This document shows, piece by piece, positions 48,822 to 63,479 of a DNA stretch of 64,000 nucleotides (the stretch's first letter is position 1; each line of letters starts with the position of its first letter). The translations under genes and the position numbers were made by a program. Source of the stretch: Chondrosia reniformis. Lineage: Eukaryota > Porifera > Demospongiae > Chondrillida > Chondrillidae. The stretch is from contig OX359201.1 in the NCBI GenBank assembly GCA_947172415.1, positions 1,736,001 through 1,800,000 of the forward strand, read 5' to 3'. The notes below the pieces were generated by a model. The model was not told where the DNA came from and did not search any database. It worked only from the letters and a program-made list of their open reading frames with translations.

Positions 48822-51800
48822 ATGAGGAAAAAGGAATGTGACCACTTATTCTGTTAGTTATGAAGATTGATTGTATCATGAATATACGTATATATTTGAC
48901 TTTTGAACATTTCTAGTAACAAGTTAAATTCCTTTATAGTCACTTTTTCAATTCTCTTATTGAGTATTCAAAGTGTAACTGCTACTTCTAAATTAAAAGG
49001 TAAGTAAATGTTGATATTGAGAAGTAAGCTTAGGGTTGTATATAGGTACGTCTACTTTTTATTTTTCTAAGGAGATGTGTATTGCATTAAATAGAAATCA
49101 AAGTTTAAGTACAGTAATAAAAATAGATTATTTTGTTTCTCTGGAAACTACATCCCTTTTATTGCAATTGTCTAATTAAATAAGTATTTCACAGTCGCAG
49201 TTAAGATCGATGCCTATCCAAATACTTCTGAAGTGGAGCAAGGAACAACAGTGGTTTTGGTGTGTAGAATGGTTGGAGTACCTTATGGAAGTGAACTGAC
49301 TTACAACTGGACATGTGCTAGTGGAGGTACTTGTGACAATCCATCAGAACCATCACAGGCTGGTTCAAGGAGGCAGTACAACAACACAGTAGTAGTGGAT
49401 ATAGTACATAGGTGGGATAGTGGAGACTACCAGTGTAATGTATCTGATAGAAGGGACGGAGGGATATTGGGGAGTGATATTCACAGGATCAGTGTTACAG
49501 GTTTGTTGCATAGAGAGAGAATGAAATCTGCCAGAATAACATTGCCAATAGCTAGCTATAGACAACAAGTATAATACAAATGATAATAATAAACTTATTT
49601 ATCAGTGTCATAGATGTGTTTACTAGAATATAATAGCTTTGAATTCCTAATTCCCTATAGATGAATGTATTTTGAGAAAATAAGTTATATACACATGGGA
49701 TGCATGTTGTATATATTTACAGCTGGTGTATCCATATATATCAAAAGAAGTTCACAGTATCCTGGAATCTACTTTCCAAGGAACAGTTTTGTCACTGATG
49801 GAACTCCAATATTAGTGCAAGGGAATACGAGATATCGTGTCTTCTGTTATAGTGGTGGTACCGGTGCAGGTCAAGTGTCATGGCATTATAGAAATGGAAT
49901 TGAACCACCCATCTCAGGTCATTCTTATTCATCGTACTCTTTTAATCAAGATAGGTCGAATCAGTTATCAAGAATAATTTCTAGAAATCCTTCAAATCAA
50001 GAATTCTACTGTCAAGGAAATCAGAGGACAGCATGGTTTGGAATGTTTGTCAATCCAAGTTAGCATTGTGTAGAATGTCTCTTTTAGATATTTATTGATG
50101 TATAATAAATAAAAAACTTTCTTGTATATATATATATGTAGTTTATATAAATTATTGTATAAATGTAATTTAGACACTACCTCTCTCACTTCAAATGGAG
50201 AACTGTCAGTGACACAACACACTCAACATTCCATTACACTCAGCTGGACTAGTGTCAGTGGAAGCTCTGGATATTACTTCAGTTATGAAAGACTGGACTT
50301 CTCAGTACCACTCGCACCAACCTACATGAGGTTGGGTGGATCTGACAGTACAAGTGTTACTCTGAACAAGCTGACAGCTGGAACTAGATACATGATTAGA
50401 GTGTGGGCTACAGATGGTAGTGGTGTCAGTCAACCCATAGAGAAGACAGTTAAAACAGAAGATGCCAGTGAGTTTAATGATAGCAATAGTATACACATAA
50501 TGTTCATGCTAAGCCTCAGAAGGTTGTAATATATGTATTACAGATAAAATATTTATTAGAAATATATTATGTAATATGATATATATGTTCAAACTATTAT
50601 GCCTACTATCCATTTCTCAGTTCATATATATATACTCCTACACCCTATATTTCATAAATATTAAAATCTGTATCTCTATTCAGTTCCTAGTCCTCCACGT
50701 CTGCTTAGAATTACAAGAGATATTGAAAATGGAGTTGAGCTGAACTGGTTACCTCCTGTTAACCCAAATGGAGCGATCAATTCTTATGAGATTGAGTACA
50801 CTACAAACAGTGCCTTTACCACAATCAGTGGAACTGTACTTACCCAAAATAACTTAACATACTCCAATTGGACAGGACCAGAGTTCCCTACATACTACAT
50901 GAGAGTGAGGGCAATCAACTCAGTTAACACTGATACTGGTACAATGTCTGAACCATCAAATGTCATAAAACTGTGTTTGGGAACAGAGAGAGGTACATAC
51001 ATTAATAAACAACAAGTATTTCGAGTTTAAAAATCTTTGAAGCCGTACAATGCGACCAGCTAATGAAAACAATATAAAGGGCTGCCACAGGCATATATAT
51101 ACATGCAATGATTTTATAAAACCACAAAGTCATGCAAAACACAAAGATTATTGATAACGACATAATGCCAACTTATTACATATTATGTATTACAATATCA
51201 TATTCATGAATCACATTATTGAGCTAATACTGACATTAATTGGTCTGCATTTACATTACCTTAGCACCAGATAAGCCAACAGGATTGAGAGAAATAGCAG
51301 AACAAGCAACAACAACATCTGTCTACATTAAATGGAATGAGTCACTTCCAACTACATGTGATGGAGTTACTTGGTATGAATTGAGTTTTACATTTGACAA
51401 GAATTTCACTCTAAATGTGGCTAACATTACAACTAACAACACACACTACAACTTAACAGAAGATGCTACATATTGCATCACACTTGTAGCAGTGAATGCT
51501 ATTGGAAAGTCTCAGTCTGTAATACTGTTCAATGATGAAAAACATACAGCTGGCCATGGTAAAATATAATTTTAGAATGTATATATGAATACTTAATTAG
51601 CTTCCAAATTCTGATATTAATAACAAACAAAAAGCAGGTGCATTTAAAATGCAACATCAATTTTTAGCATTATTTAATTAGTGTCATAGCTTTAAGTATC
51701 TAGACTTAATATGTATCTGATTTTTATGTTCACATATATGTATATAATATTATATCAAATTTTATATGTAGTTAACAACACTGATGCAACCTTGACAGTA

Positions 51801-54800
51801 GCAGCCATTTTAACAGTATTCCTTGTCAGTATTGTGATCACAATATCCATAGTGTTTGCTGTCTTACTGTGGAGAAGGAAGAGAAGAAAGTGAGAAGTTA
51901 CTATCCTGTCCCAAAAACTACTGTTATGTATATCTAATGCACAGTTTTTCTTAAGGAGCCAAACATGTTGAATAATTTGCAATTTGTTGTGTTTTTAAGA
52001 TACTCATATTTTAGAACTAAACAGCCAGCCTGCCAAAGTAATATCTAGCTATATAGTTGGTATAAAATTGCTTAATGATCAGAATAAATGACTATGGAAG
52101 GTGTACATGTATACCAATTTTTATACGTACTTCCTGTATATATGTGTAGACACCATTTACAGATCAGGCAAGCTGGAACTGATACTCCTCACACTGACAT
52201 TGAAACTAAAAGGTCTGAAAACAATGATGAAACACATATTTATTCACAAGTTAGCCGTTTCAAGAAAGATAGAGCAGTGGAACTCAAGAGAGCCCCACCT
52301 CCAGTGCAATCATATAAGAGGTACTCCCAAACTGTAAAACAACATGCAAGTAAGTTAGAATGTATGTCTGTTATATGACATAAAAGATGCATAGAATATA
52401 TTGACTTTGTTTATTTTTATTAGAAACTTATCAAGTGCAAAGTCATAATTCTGAAGAAATAAAAGTGTTTCTAGATAAAGCTGAACAAATGTATCTTGAA
52501 GGAAAACTAGCTTTTGAACATGAGTTTAAAGTAATATATATACTACAATGAGTATATACTTAAGGCTAAATAAGAGTATATATATAATTATATATGTGGA
52601 AGAATTGAAATTGATAACTTACATTGGTATACGTACGTATATATAATAATAAATCTATGTTAATTCCTTGCATGTCTATAATATAGCATAATATTATGAT
52701 GTATATATGTATATAGAGTATTGCTAAGCAGACTACATCATCAGTAGCCATTGGACAGTCAAACAGGAAGTATAACAGATTTAAAAACATTTATCCATGT
52801 AAGATCTACACCTAGGCACCTGTTACTATATATAATGCAATCATTTACACATTACGTAGATTATGCAATACATTTGTTCTTTGTACTATATGTGTAGATG
52901 ATTTCTCAAGAGTTTGTTTATCAACTGAGACTTCTACAGGAATTGATTATATCAATGCATCATTTGTAGATGTATGTTATAATTTTTATATTTGTATGTC
53001 ACTGTATACTAATATACCTATATTATACTAACAATATATCTTGTTGCAATGGGATAATATTTCTATTGATTATGATAATATACAGCTACAACAAGTTAAT
53101 TAATTCAGAAAGTATCTCTTAAACATTTGCTTTTTTGTTATGAGTGATTTCTTTAATCCCTAACTTTATTAGCCATTCTAAAATGCCATGAAATGGGGGT
53201 GTGTATCACTTGCCTTGGACTTGCTTATGTTATATTTCAGCTATAGTCCCTGGTATGGACTATAATTAAACATATGAAATCGAAGTGATAGGGCTTATTT
53301 GTCGTGATCATGATGAGATATGAAGAAACAGCAACATTATATCTTTGGAATAGAACGTTTCAACCGATAGGTCTTTATCAGCAATGGTTAAAAAGGGTTG
53401 AAATGGGTTGAAACGTTCCATTCCAAAGATTTAATGTTGCTGTTGCTCAATAAACTTCATATTAATTAAACATACAGATATACATACCTATATGTCTTCT
53501 ATTGTAGGGCTACCATTGTGAAAACTGTTATATTGCTACTCAAGGTATAGTTTATGCATACATATTTTGATATTGATGAAAATGGATTTAATGATGCTTG
53601 AGATATTAGCATGCATTTATACATATTAATATGCAATTGTTTGCATTTGTTACTTGTGTGACTTATATAGCTCCAACTGTGGATACTATAAACACATTTT
53701 GGCAGATGATTACTGAAAATAAACCATTATTGGTTGTCATGGTAACCAAGTTTATTGAAAATGGAAAGGTTATATATTTGTATATATAATATATGGTACT
53801 GTGCACTTTGTACTACATGCATATATTATATCTTAAATGTATCATATTTATAACTTCTGGCCTTTTCCTGTTTATCATTCACATGTGAAACATAATGGTG
53901 CTGCACACTTTGTACTGCATTAATATATACTTTGATACATGTTGTATACATACAGTCAAAATGTGAAGAATATTTTCCACTGAAAATTGGAGAACACAAA
54001 ATATTTGGACCATTTAGGATAACTACAGTTTCAATGACCTATCAAGTTGAATATGAAATGCGAACAATCAAAATAATGTTGGTCAGTGCATGTATAAATA
54101 TATTTCATGCTTCATTAATATTGTCGTTATTATGCATATATATCCTCTTAAACTTATATATAATAATGACATTAATGTTCATATTATATATATCATAGCA
54201 AGATGAGACAACTCACACATTTAAACATTACTTCTTCACTGGATGGCCGGATCATGGAGTACCTAAATATCCAACCACACTGTTAAGAATGTTGTATCAT
54301 ATTAGAGAAACCAGAGAAGGCAGTAATCCAATACTTGTTCACTGCAGGTAAATGGGATTAATCTCACTTGTATGTATATTATGTATTAACTTTCACTCTA
54401 AATCAATTTAGTGCTGGAGTTGGTCGTACTGGTACATTCATTGCACTGGACTACATTCTGGATCAGATCAATGCTGAACAGACTGTAGACATAAAAGGAG
54501 TTGTAGAGAAAATGAGACAAAAGAGAATGTTCATGGTACAGACTGTGGTAAGCTCTATATGTTATATTATACATATACGTAATTGTAATTAACGTTTTCA
54601 ATAATATTATTTTATTTAGGACCAATACATGTTCTTGTATGATGCAATAAGGGAAATGTTGCTATGTGGAGATTCCTGTATTGCCTCATATGACATTAAG
54701 AGATATGTAATGGACATGTCTCATGTGTCGCAGGAGGGGGAGTCTGGATTTGAAACTCAGTTCAAGGTAAGTTAACTATTTGAGTGAAGTAATATAAGTC

Positions 54801-57376
54801 ACAATTATATATTATGTATGTTAATTCCACAAATCTATAGACATTTATCTTAGTTGTGTATACATACGTACATATAAAAATTGTATTTATTAAAATTTTG
54901 CATTTTTAAACTAAATGAAGATTCAGCTTATTGTATACTTTATAGAAATTAAAATTGTTGACCAGGATTGCATCAAGTGAAAAAAGAGTAACTGGAATGA
55001 AAGATAAACTACGCTATTCAGATAAAGCTCCTAGTAAGGGTATATACTATATATATATATATGTATTAAACGTCCATGTTTCATGTATATAATTGAGTTC
55101 TGATATATATATTAGAAATAAGAAATCTATAATCTTAAGTAAATGTTTGGTTAAATTTAATCAAATTCTTTGTATCAAACACTTATGCAGTAAAGAAAAA
55201 GCATCTTTTTGTTTCTCTTGGAGAACTGCAACAGACCGTTGAAATTAATGCATCATTTGTAGATGTGAGTTCAATTGCTCTAATTTATATACATATATCG
55301 ATGGCTACTATCATGTAAAATTAATAATGTGCATGACATGTAGTTATTATAAATGATAATAATAGTTATTATTATTTTTTTTACATGCATACATAATTTA
55401 AAATACAAATGGTATATACGTAGCAGCAAAATATTATTCATTATTGATTGGATCCAGAGTATGTACATGTGTAACTGATATTTTCTGAATCATGAGACAT
55501 ACGTATAATTTGTAACTATTAATGTAAACCAGATCATTATTTGTAGTTTCTGTTTCAGATATTACCTGTAGAGTAATCCATTTTGAAATTTTAAACTAGT
55601 ATCTAAAGAATTTCCAGACTAAATGACATATTTCATTGAGATAAAGGCCAAATGAAATTGGAAATGGTTCTATAGTGGCTCCTGGTCAATCATTTGTCAT
55701 ATTTTATTCCATATAGCTACAGTCAACTTTACAAAATGAATTTATGAAATCGAAATAGACCTTGAATATACATATACGTAATGGTGTATATAACAAGTGG
55801 AATGCATTCATATGATTTAGGGTCATCACAGTCCAAAGGCATTCATTGCAGCACAGACTCCAATGGCTACTAGTATTTTGGACTTTTGGACATTAATTTG
55901 TGAGACAAAGTGTTCAGTAGTTGTACTGGTGTGTCCACTCTTTGAGAATGATCAGGTAATTATTTATTTATTCTCTTATATACGTACATATATAAAGGAT
56001 GTTACGTATTCTATGTCTTGTAACTTATTGGTTAGTAGTGTATCCATACAATGTATATTCCCTAAAGCTACGTGTGTATATATGCATGTGAGAAATTTAT
56101 GTGCTTTTTATTTATTTCACTGATAAAGATCCTGGATACAGTCAAAACGTCTGAAATATGTTCCTTAATTGGCTAAATAATGGTTACTTGATCGAATTAG
56201 CAAGAACCTATATAAATATAGAGCCATATAGAAATTCTCCACAACCTACGCATGTATATTTTTAGTGGAAGATTTTGTTTAAAATGCAATGATATTCATT
56301 CTGTCTGGTTATCTGTTTTGATAATGTGTATATACGTATACGTATATATCATTTATATACCAAGCCAAAATGCTTTACCCCAAATAGGCTTTATACGTGC
56401 AGTAATAACTACAAATTACTTTTATATATTTACAGGAATCATGCTATCCATTTTGGCCAAATGAAGTTGGAAGTGTTTCTCAATGCGGATCCTTGTCAAT
56501 CACTTGCATTCAAGCACGAACTCAGAATACACTTACCACATACAAAATTATGTTGGGAAATAACAAACTGGTAATTGCAATTAAGACATAAATTCGCAAT
56601 AATTATATACAATTTCAGAAAAGTAAATTACTGTACACAAAATATATTTATGTTTCTATTAATTACTAGACTTCTCCATTGGATGTGTTGCTGTATCATT
56701 TTACAACATGGACAGAGAGAGGGAGACCTGATTCACTTGTACTCTTCAATTTAATGTCAGAAATTGACATAATAAAACAAAAGCGACAAAAGGATGCTCC
56801 AGTGATAGTTGCTTGCAAGTAAGAGAGTATTATTCGTACTATCCATGGCCACAATTGGGTCTCTCCTTATATACCTATATATACCTGTTCATTACAATGT
56901 ATAAATATAGTGATGGTCTTGGTCGAAGTTGTACATTCATAGCAATTTGGTCTCTGATTGAGCAGCTGAAGACAGAAGGACAGATTGATGTACTCAATAC
57001 AGTCAAGTCCATCAGAACACAGAGACCAGGAGCTATACCTGAACTGGTAAGACTATATTAAGCATTGCATTGCATGGAATTGGAATAATAATTTTGATTG
57101 TTTTCTAATAATTTGTTTGTTAGTGTGTGCATATGTACAGTATGTCACATGTTCTAAAATGGCTACTTTACTCTAGGCCAATAATATTTACTAGTATAAA
57201 TTTGATATTGAATAGGGAAGCCATTTTTAGAGCTTCCTTATTTATGTAGAGATCTAGAGAACTATTTGGCATGTATTACATGTATCTCATATATTCAGGA
57301 GCAGTACATTCTGTGTCATGAGGTGGTTGTGGACTATTTGGATGCCTTTGAAGAATACTCCAATTTCAAATATTAA
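48822..57376 (+). CDS. Receptor-type protein tyrosine phosphatase, gene 5 (intact)
   Basis: Exons: 48822-48852, 48940-48999, 49195-49500, 49723-50058, 50174-50467, 50684-50992, 51265-51558, 51772-51889, 52150-52349, 52424-52530, 52717-52798, 52898-52971, 53508-53544, 53671-53768, 53956-54081, 54199-54347, 54412-54547, 54620-54766, 54946-55033, 55191-55264, 55821-55955, 56436-56570, 56670-56818, 56911-57046, 57299-57376. Total 3699 nt, 1232 residues, no stop. Layout: signal peptide, Ig1, Ig2, three FN3, membrane helix (ending WRRKRRK), juxtamembrane with HIYSQV and RAPPPV, D1 ([17 protein letters not shown]), D2 (ACNDGLGRSC). Compared with gene 4 it differs most in Ig1, in the Ig2 loop and in FN3-3, where three residues (GLV) before EDATY are missing. 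It is probably membrane-bound with a catalytic D1; the ligand is unknown. Confidence 0.93.
53329..53442. repeat. Inverted repeat in gene 5 intron 12, related to the hairpin at 46924
   Basis: Arms of 37 bp (53329-53365 and 53406-53442; 35 of 37 positions pair). Each arm contains the ggttgaaacgtt..attccaaagat motif. On the minus strand the left arm is preceded by CTGATAAAGACC, a one-base variant of the hammerhead-like core seen at 46945. Confidence 0.65.
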
Positions 57377-58666
57377 CACACTATATAACTGCCTTGTGTG
57401 ATTTTGTAAAATATTATTTGGTGAATTAGGTGAGAAATTTCTTAACTATTTTGGCTGTATTGTTGTGTGAAATTGGATTGTGTATATACGTGTACATTGG
57501 ATGATGCTTAATGTATTCAAAGAAATTTTACATTGGTGAGGTGAGCTAACTAATTTTTAAAATATGTTTTATACATATATCAAAAAGAATCTTATCATGT
57601 TATGTCTTAGAGATTATCTACCATAACAGGTCTCATATTATCAGATCTAATTATATAATATAACAAAAGTACATCTATTAGTTAGTATTTTTCATGGTAT
57701 GGGTATGCATTAAGAAACTAAATACGCACTTGTACTGTATAGTGTAATTGATTAGAACAGATTCTGAATACAAGACCTGTCCTAAGCTATTACAACTACA
57801 CAGTGTATATGTATCTAATGTACGTAGGTGAAATAACAGACCCTTTCTTAAAAACTTCCAAGTGTTTGCTTTCGTAATCTTCATATAAAATCTGCAAAAA
57901 TTGTACATCCAATTATTCAGTTGTTTTCATCAGTGGTATCATACAGCAAATGAGAGATGGGGGTGGAATAAATACACAAACACAGGTTAGGAACTGCATC
58001 TCAGGACTGTATTTCTCTCTGAGAAACTTATATATATAGACCTGAGTGGTTAGGTGGTCTTTACTTTGTATGTATGTATATATGAGCGTGACACTAACCA
58101 AAGTTTGAAATTATATAACCAAACGTTTTGACAACTATTCAGTTGTCTTCATACAGCAATTCCATATATATTTAATATCTATACATAAAATAAAACCTAT
58201 ACATAATCACTATATTGTACATAATTTATATAGATTAGCCATTGTATTAGAAACAAGACTAATACCTACGTATATAGGACCCTATAGCTCATATATGTAT
58301 AGATTGAGCATGTATTTTTAAATTAATTATATAAATGGAATACATAGTAGATGTATATATATTAAATTTACACGTCTAAAAATGTATTCATTATGTTTCT
58401 GTATATAGTTTAGTATATTGTTTGTCGGTAACCTACGTACGTATATATCAGTGATGCATTTTAATGTACTGTATATTTACGTAGTGTATGTACTGTATGT
58501 ATATGTATGTACTGAAAGGCTTCCTTATTGAAAATGTGGCTGGCTATATAAATAATCTGCTGACACATGTACAGGATCAGAAATGTTAGTTCATTGTTAT
58601 CCTTGAACTGTAGATTTTAAACTATATATCTCTAGTTGGGACAGTAAGAGTTGCCAAATTCCCACA
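57377..58666. other. Intergenic region, gene 5 to gene 6 (type B upstream flank)
   Basis: No gene. Close copy of the gene 2-gene 3 spacer (19737-21033), including the paired ttcagttgt-ttcat repeats. It shows that the gene 2-3 and gene 5-6 pairs arose by duplication of one two-gene segment. Confidence 0.7.
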
Positions 58667-60277
58667 ATGAGGAAAAATGATTATATCCGTTTTTGCTGTA
58701 AGCTACAAATACTATATATAGTTGTAATTTGAATGTACAGTATAATATAATATATATATATAGTATATATATATAGAATATTTCTCTGAAAGTGTAACTT
58801 AAGAAGTAGCTCTTTTATATACTTATTCTTTTATATACAGTCGCTTTGGCAATTCTTTTGAGATGTAGTTCAACTATTGTTCCTTTCTATGGTAAGTGTT
58901 ATACCATTGATATATAGATTTTGTACATGCATGTGTTGTCAGTTTTTATTGACTATATACATACAGTACTTAAATACATAATACAGTTAAATATATAACA
59001 TGCAATTGTATTTACAATACCGGTATAATTATAAATATTCAGATTCCATATATATACGTACAGCCAGTGTGTGCATGCATGTATGCATATGATCATTTTA
59101 ACTTGACAAATAGATTAGGATTGTTCTGGTTTCCTGTTAAATGAAAACATCTTTATAAGTATACACATGCATGCATTATTATATGATAGGTTTCCTCTAC
59201 ATGCAATTTATATACTCAAATTGTACAGGGAACCTATAGTAATTTATGCATGGTGATGTACGTATTTGCTTTCAGTCAAAGTTAGGATCGATGCTTATCC
59301 AAACATTTCTGAAGTGGAGCAAGGAACAACAGTGGTTTTGGTGTGCAGAGTGGTTGGAGTACCTTATGGAAGTGAACTGACTTACAGCTGGACATGTGCT
59401 AGTGGAAGTACCTGTGACAATCCATCAGAACCATCACAGCATGGTTCAAGGAGGCAGTACAACAACACAGTAGTAGTGGATATAGTAAGGGAATGGGATA
59501 ATGGAGACTACCAGTGTAGTGTATCTAATAGAAGTGATGGAGTGATACTGGGGAGTGATACTCACAGGATCAGTGCTACAGGTTTGTTTACTAGCTTCCT
59601 CATTCCTACATTATACATCCTTTATATGGTAAAATAGATGAATTTAATTTTGAAAAATACAGCTGGAGTGTCCATATATTACAAACCAAGTTCACAGTAT
59701 CCTGGAATCTACTTTCCAAGAAACAGCTTTGTCACTGATGGAACTCCAATATTAATAGAAGGGAATAGTAGATATTGCATCCGTTGTTACAGTAGTGGTG
59801 CAGGGCAAGTGTCATGGCATTATATATAGAAATGGAACTAAACCACTCTTTTCAGTTCACTCTTATTCATCATATTATACAACATTTTTTAGCACTCGAA
59901 GTAGGTTTAATCAGTTAACAAGAAAAATTTCTAGGAATCCTTCGACAAATGAAGAATTCTACTGTCAAGGAAATCAGAGGACAGCATGGTTTCGAATGTT
60001 TGTCAATCCAAGTAAACAAGCATTCTGAATATATATGTAACAGTGACATGCACATTTCATATATAGTTTTAGGCTTGGAATTACGTATTTTTGCAAAATA
60101 TCTCTCAATTTACTACATTTTTGTATATTTTCTTTCTAACTTTTACTGTAGATACTACCTCTCTCTCCTCCAATGAAATCCTATTAATTAAAAAACTCAC
60201 TCTACATTCCATTACACTCAGCTGGACTAGTGTTAGTGGAAGCTCTGGATATTACATCAGTTATGAAAGACTGGACT
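58667..60277 (+). pseudogene. RPTP gene 6, truncated pseudogene
   Basis: Exons 58667-58697 and 58841-58891 (signal peptide, as in gene 3), 59276-59581 (Ig1, intact), 59663-60011 (Ig2), and 60152-60277 (first 126 bases of FN3-1). In the Ig2 exon four extra bases (tata, around 59821-59826) make a stop at 59827-59829. Homology ends abruptly within ...GGACT at 60277; no further FN3, membrane or phosphatase exon is found before the next flank at 63480. The ectodomain is closest to gene 3. Confidence 0.88.
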
Positions 60278-60499
60278 ATAACCATATTGTATATTGAATA
60301 AAATTGTATTATTATTTGTCAGCTGTTGTGATGCAATATTTTGTATTTTCTTTACCTGTCGCTGTGCCAGAACGACAGGTCAGGTTAGCCAGCATTTAAA
60401 GATGTCTACAGTCATGTTGTGATGCAATCCCTATACTCACTATTGTGTATTGAATGAAATTTTAGTATTATTTGATAGCTTTACATTTAAAAAGATGCA
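60278..60499. other. Unassigned sequence after the gene 6 break
   Basis: Unique AT-rich DNA. Two related segments (near 60320 and 60415) share gttgtgatgcaat and a nearby tattgaat(a/g)aaattg/t stretch, so a small duplication is present. No gene seen. Confidence 0.5.
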
Positions 60500-61493
60500 C
60501 AGTGGAACCAGCATAATCTGACATGCACTGATCGATGGAGCTCCCCAAAATGTAGGATTATGGAGGTGTTGTGAGTTTTTAGAGAACCAACAATATAATT
60601 ATATTAATTGATCATAATTTTTGTATAATGTTTACTTTTCATATTTATCCCATTTAATATTGTATATGGACAGTTAGGCTTCATGTTTAATCCCTCTTCT
60701 GTCATAATTATACCATTGTTTCCTTTTATATTATTATAAAAAGTCCTTGGCAAAAAATATACATTAGCAAAAAACTTCAACAAGCCCCCAGTTTGTAGCC
60801 TATACAATGAATATAATCTATACAAATTTTAAAAAGAAAACTGTTATGGAGTCAATATATATAGAGCCATATTTAAACTTAGAGTGTGAAAATACTGTAT
60901 ATTCTTTTCCATTGTAAAATAATTTCTTACATCTAGTTCTTGAAGAATCGATCATTCTAAAGCCTGAATTTTATCTAAACATGCATGGTTACTCTGCGCT
61001 TGGATAGTTTATCCAGTCCTGTATGGTTACATAGTTTAGATACTTGATGATTTGATCAACGCTTGCATGCAGGTAGGTTATGTAAAGTTGTATTAAGGCC
61101 ACTCCAAATTACACTTTAGTTTCCCATCCCCCCCCAGGTGCCAAAAAGCATGCGGGAGAGTATTCTTTATTATTCATTATTTCACTATAGGACTGTATGT
61201 AGGAGACCACGAGGCAAATGTGATAATGAGCGCATGCACTACATGTGCTTTACTGACCACAAAACGCTTTATTAGGGTTTGTACAATGGGTAATACTGGT
61301 ATAACTGATATATAATAAAAATAACAGACAATAATGAAAAAAGCAGGCGGCTTCCTGTAATGCGCTCGGGCGGTGGACAGGAACTAAAGTGTACTTTGGA
61401 GTGGCCTAATGATTGCATGATCCATCACTCCATTTTGTGTTAATTTCCTAAGGATTCCAATTTATTAAATAGTCAATTGTGTAGGTTCCACTG
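60500..61493. mobile_element. Short-TIR DNA transposon remnant (pogo/Tigger-like ends)
   Basis: Ends CAGTGGAACC at 60500 and GGTTCCACTG at 61493 form a 10-bp perfect inverted repeat; the right side is followed by TA, the left preceded by CA. The ends resemble those of pogo/Tigger-like elements. No transposase coding was found. A Harbinger-like MITE is nested inside. Confidence 0.55.
61097..61406. mobile_element. Harbinger-like MITE, 310 bp
   Basis: Inverted ends: ggccactccaaattacactt on the left, and on the right the complement of ggccactccaaagtacactt. It is flanked by TAA on both sides (61094-61096 and 61407-61409), matching the TWA target preference of PIF/Harbinger elements. Non-coding. 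Confidence 0.75.
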
Positions 61494-63479
61494 TATATAC
61501 ATAAATTACTGCTATTAAATCATATGACATTAATCAAATCATATGACATATTTTAGCATTTTTGTGTCATACAACCATTGCACAACTCAGTAAAACAGCT
61601 GCAGGTGGTTTCTGTACCTATTCTTCCTACACATTAATTAAATATAATTCTTAAGGAACTTAATATATAGATACATAAGGAGAATAGGTACTGCTGATAG
61701 AACATAAGAAAAGGCAACAAAAGCAATTTTCCTATGGCTGCATGACTATACACAGAACAAATAGCAAGTACTAAGTTTTGGAGGGAAGGATCAGGCTATA
61801 TTTTTTGAGGCTTTATACATTTTGGGGAACATGAAATTTAAAAATTACAATGAAACAATCAATAATATTTGTCACGAAAGTTGAGTAATGTAGATTTAAA
61901 CTAAGCTTTAAATTTGTATTGTCAATTTACTAATATAAAAATCATTCGAGTAAGATATCATGCATACAAATGGGGTTAAAGTATTGTATTTACCAAATGG
62001 CAATTGTGTTATCATCAGAAATATGTAAGTTGATATTACATAATATATGCCAACTCAAAAAAACACAACCTTTAACATGACCTTTCTTCAAATCTTGCTG
62101 ACTGTGCATGGCATCAACCTTATAAAAACACAACTTAAGTATGAATAGGGAATTTTCAAAGTAACTACAATTATTAGTCTTACAAGTACATAAGACATCT
62201 CATGTATATACGTACAATAACAGTTTATGCTTATATTGTAGTAAGATAATACAAAGCACCCAGCAGAGGTATTTCACCATGTAAACATAGTAAAAGAATC
62301 ACCATTACATCCATGCATCAAATACTATGAGGCTGAAGGTTATATATAGTAAGTTAATAAAGGAAATTATACTGGCAAGGGTTATTCCACTGGTCACCTT
62401 ACTAAAGTCAGCTGAAAAGTTATTATACTTAACTGCTAACACCAGACTATCAATGCAAAAGTACACATACTGTATATAATTCTCTTGGCAAAACTGAATT
62501 AGAAAATGATACTTAAACTCATCAACTCATTTTGATTATAATTTAGCTGTTATGACCTATAATATTATCAATGTTATGACTTTCTATCCACTATCTATTG
62601 CACTTGTAAAATATTGCAATTCGCATATATTGTACATTGCAAGAGTAAACACCTGTATACAGGCAAAACTTTGAACATTCCAATTACACTATATAGCAGA
62701 AAAACGACATTAGTCTACTACCTATAGATTTAAATTAACCCATTTCATAAACATGGTTTACAGTAAGTACGTACGTATTAGACAACGCAATCACAATTTG
62801 TTTTCGATCTATGACCAATATTCTGTTAAAATGTCGCAACACACTTGAAAATAGCATGCCAATTACCCATCCAACAAAAAAGCCACTTATTTCCCTGAAA
62901 GGGCAAACTTGTACACTATCAAAGCCTTAACAATATTACAGCAATAATCGACACACCTTTGAATACAATGCTTTGATCAAATATCGATCGAATCGGCCGA
63001 AAATCTATATTTCGGCTACCCTTTTCAAACGCAAACATGTAGTGAAATAGAATTCCCTGATTGCGTACAGCAAGTTCTCTAAGAAAGGTCTTTGTAATGA
63101 CGTTCATTTGAAATTTATAGCTTTCGAGATATCATCCGGACGACTTCTGATTGCTTACTCTAAATGCTAAACCCACCTTAAGCAACATGAATTGCAGAAA
63201 GCTTCTCTCTACCAATTCCAACAACAACACGTGCACCCAATCGACGGGCCATCAGTTTCAATTCCATTCAGTGTCGAGGCTACGGGAAGCGATGACGTAA
63301 TAGATTACTCTCCTTTATGACATTATTACATCACAGCAGCATTATGCAATCATTCCTATACCATTGTATTGCGAGAACACGTCAACAGTTTTCGGGCAGG
63401 GGAGAATGAGACCATTGCCGGAGAAGGAGAATGAGACCATTGCCCTACTTAGAGGGTACTGCCGTACTCTCTGATATAC
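61494..63479. other. Unassigned intergenic DNA
   Basis: No RPTP homology and no credible gene; the only longer ORF (minus strand 62919-63107, 62 aa) has no features I recognise. A short direct repeat, ggagaatgagaccattgcc, occurs twice near 63400-63440. Base composition is less AT-rich from about 62800, which may mark another unrecognised element. Confidence 0.5.

Noticed and set aside
62919..63107. 62-codon minus-strand ORF near the right side
   Set aside because: Short, no recognisable domain, no splice context and no second copy; not supported as a gene.
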